Below the pieces are notes generated by a model that saw only the letters and a list, made by a program, of their open reading frames with translations, searched no databases and was not told the DNA's origin. Of a stretch of DNA of 5,514 nt, positions 5,044 to 5,514 are shown in pieces (positions within the stretch are counted from its first letter, which is position 1; each line of letters opens with the position of its first letter). Origin of the DNA: Chloroflexota bacterium (lineage in GTDB: Bacteria; Chloroflexota; Chloroflexia; Thermomicrobiales; UBA6265); assembly GCA_019348515.1 (NCBI GenBank), contig JAHWJF010000279.1, forward strand, positions 1 to 5,514, given 5' to 3'. A program made the translations under genes and the position numbers.

Positions 5044-5514
5044 CTAGTGTGCTCCGAACCCGGCCTCCTGGGGGAGACGGGGTGCGTACCAGCCCATTCG
5101 ATAGCGGAAGCCACCGCCGCGAGAGGGACGGCGGCCGACCGCGCGAAAGCCAATACTCTCGTACCAGCCCTTTCCAGTCTCGTCGGCCTCGAGGGTCATG
5201 GGTTTGCGCCCGCAGCGGCGCAGCGCGTCGACCAGCGCGGACCGGCCATACCGTTGCCCTCGCCACGACGGCGCAACCGCCAGCCAGGGCAGCTCATAGC
5301 TCAGTCCGGCCTTGCGTAACCCGTAGACCGCGATCAAGGCATCGCCATCGATCCAGCCGTAGATTTCGCCTTCCGCATCGGCGCGCAACGCGGCGATCGC
5401 ATCCGTCGCGGCCTCAGCCGAACCAAGCGATGGACAGTCGGCCAGGAGGCCCGCCGCCGCCTCGTCGAGACCCGGCGGCAGTGGACCCCACCCCGGCGCC
5501 CGATTCCCGACTTC
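5044..5514 (-). CDS. GNAT-family N-acetyltransferase, N-terminus cut by the window edge
   Basis: GNAT enzymes transfer an acetyl group from acetyl-CoA to an amine of a small molecule or protein; the substrate here cannot be told. The frame stays open to the right edge, so only the last 156 residues are visible and the start lies outside. The visible part contains YELPWLAVAPSWRGQRYGRS, in which the strand and RGQRYG (85-90) form the acetyl-CoA pyrophosphate loop, followed by a helix. The usual C-terminal strand-helix then appears, with WYESIGF (117-123), equivalent to the family's FYE.LGF. It ends with TAG at 5044, 71 bp before the nadC start. Both genes are on the same strand, but the repeat cluster between them makes co-transcription uncertain. 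A TTG at 5388 is an internal codon, not the start. Confidence 0.85.
   Translation of the reverse strand, partial: EVGNRAPGWGPLPPGLDEAAAGLLADCPSLGSAEAATDAIAALRADAEGEIYGWIDGDALIAVYGLRKAGLSYELPWLAVAPSWRGQRYGRSALVDALRRCGRKPMTLEADETGKGWYESIGFRAVGRRPSRGGGFRYRMGWYAPRLPQEAGFGAH

Noticed and set aside
4973..5266. N-terminal extension of nadC to a start at 5266
   Set aside because: It would overlap the acetyltransferase gene in another frame, its residues are Arg/Pro/Ser-rich and non-homologous to NadC, and NadC proteins usually start just before the AEDIGxGD motif.
5044..5388. Acetyltransferase starting at the TTG at 5388
   Set aside because: The frame is open for another 42 codons up to the window edge with protein-like content, so the gene is partial and the TTG is internal.

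Overview
The window is high-GC bacterial DNA in which every gene I can support lies on the minus strand, so transcription runs from the right edge to the left. The best guess for the host is a Chloroflexota bacterium of the Thermomicrobia type. This rests on three things: an L,D-transpeptidase with two tandem TGH...GNPLT surface modules ahead of its YkuD domain, short secreted proteins in which an RR signal precedes an Asn/Lys/Gly-rich linker, and the overall GC and codon bias. It is an inference from general family knowledge and no marker gene is present.

Layout from right to left (5' to 3' on the minus strand): the C-terminal part of a GNAT-family N-acetyltransferase that enters from the right edge (5514-5044); a cluster of short direct and inverted GTCGAG-type repeats (5038-4898) that overlaps the start of the next gene; nadC, quinolinate phosphoribosyltransferase (4972-4046); an upstream region with a 26-bp operator-like palindrome (3983-3958); a large secreted L,D-transpeptidase (3789-2158); tatA, the pore-forming subunit of the twin-arginine translocase (2053-1748); a perfect 10-bp stem-loop after tatA (1696-1671); a small secreted Asp-rich protein of unknown function (1444-926); a gene-poor stretch of about 460 bp; and a short protein with a Tat-like signal, an Asn/Lys linker and a degenerate collagen-like tail (465-58). 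The last ~200 bp at the left edge are far more GC-rich than the rest and hard to read.

Functionally this is NAD synthesis (nadC) beside a cell-envelope group: an enzyme that cross-links or anchors to peptidoglycan, a Tat export component, and two exported small proteins, one of which carries a signal that could use Tat. The gaps between genes (71 to about 460 bp) and the hairpins suggest several transcription units rather than one tight operon. I do not see a defence system, mobile element, CRISPR array or RNA gene. The observations most worth a second look are the eroded collagen register at the left edge, the repeat cluster that forms the nadC N-terminus, the DAxGxxID repeats in the transpeptidase, and the orphan Asp-rich secreted protein.
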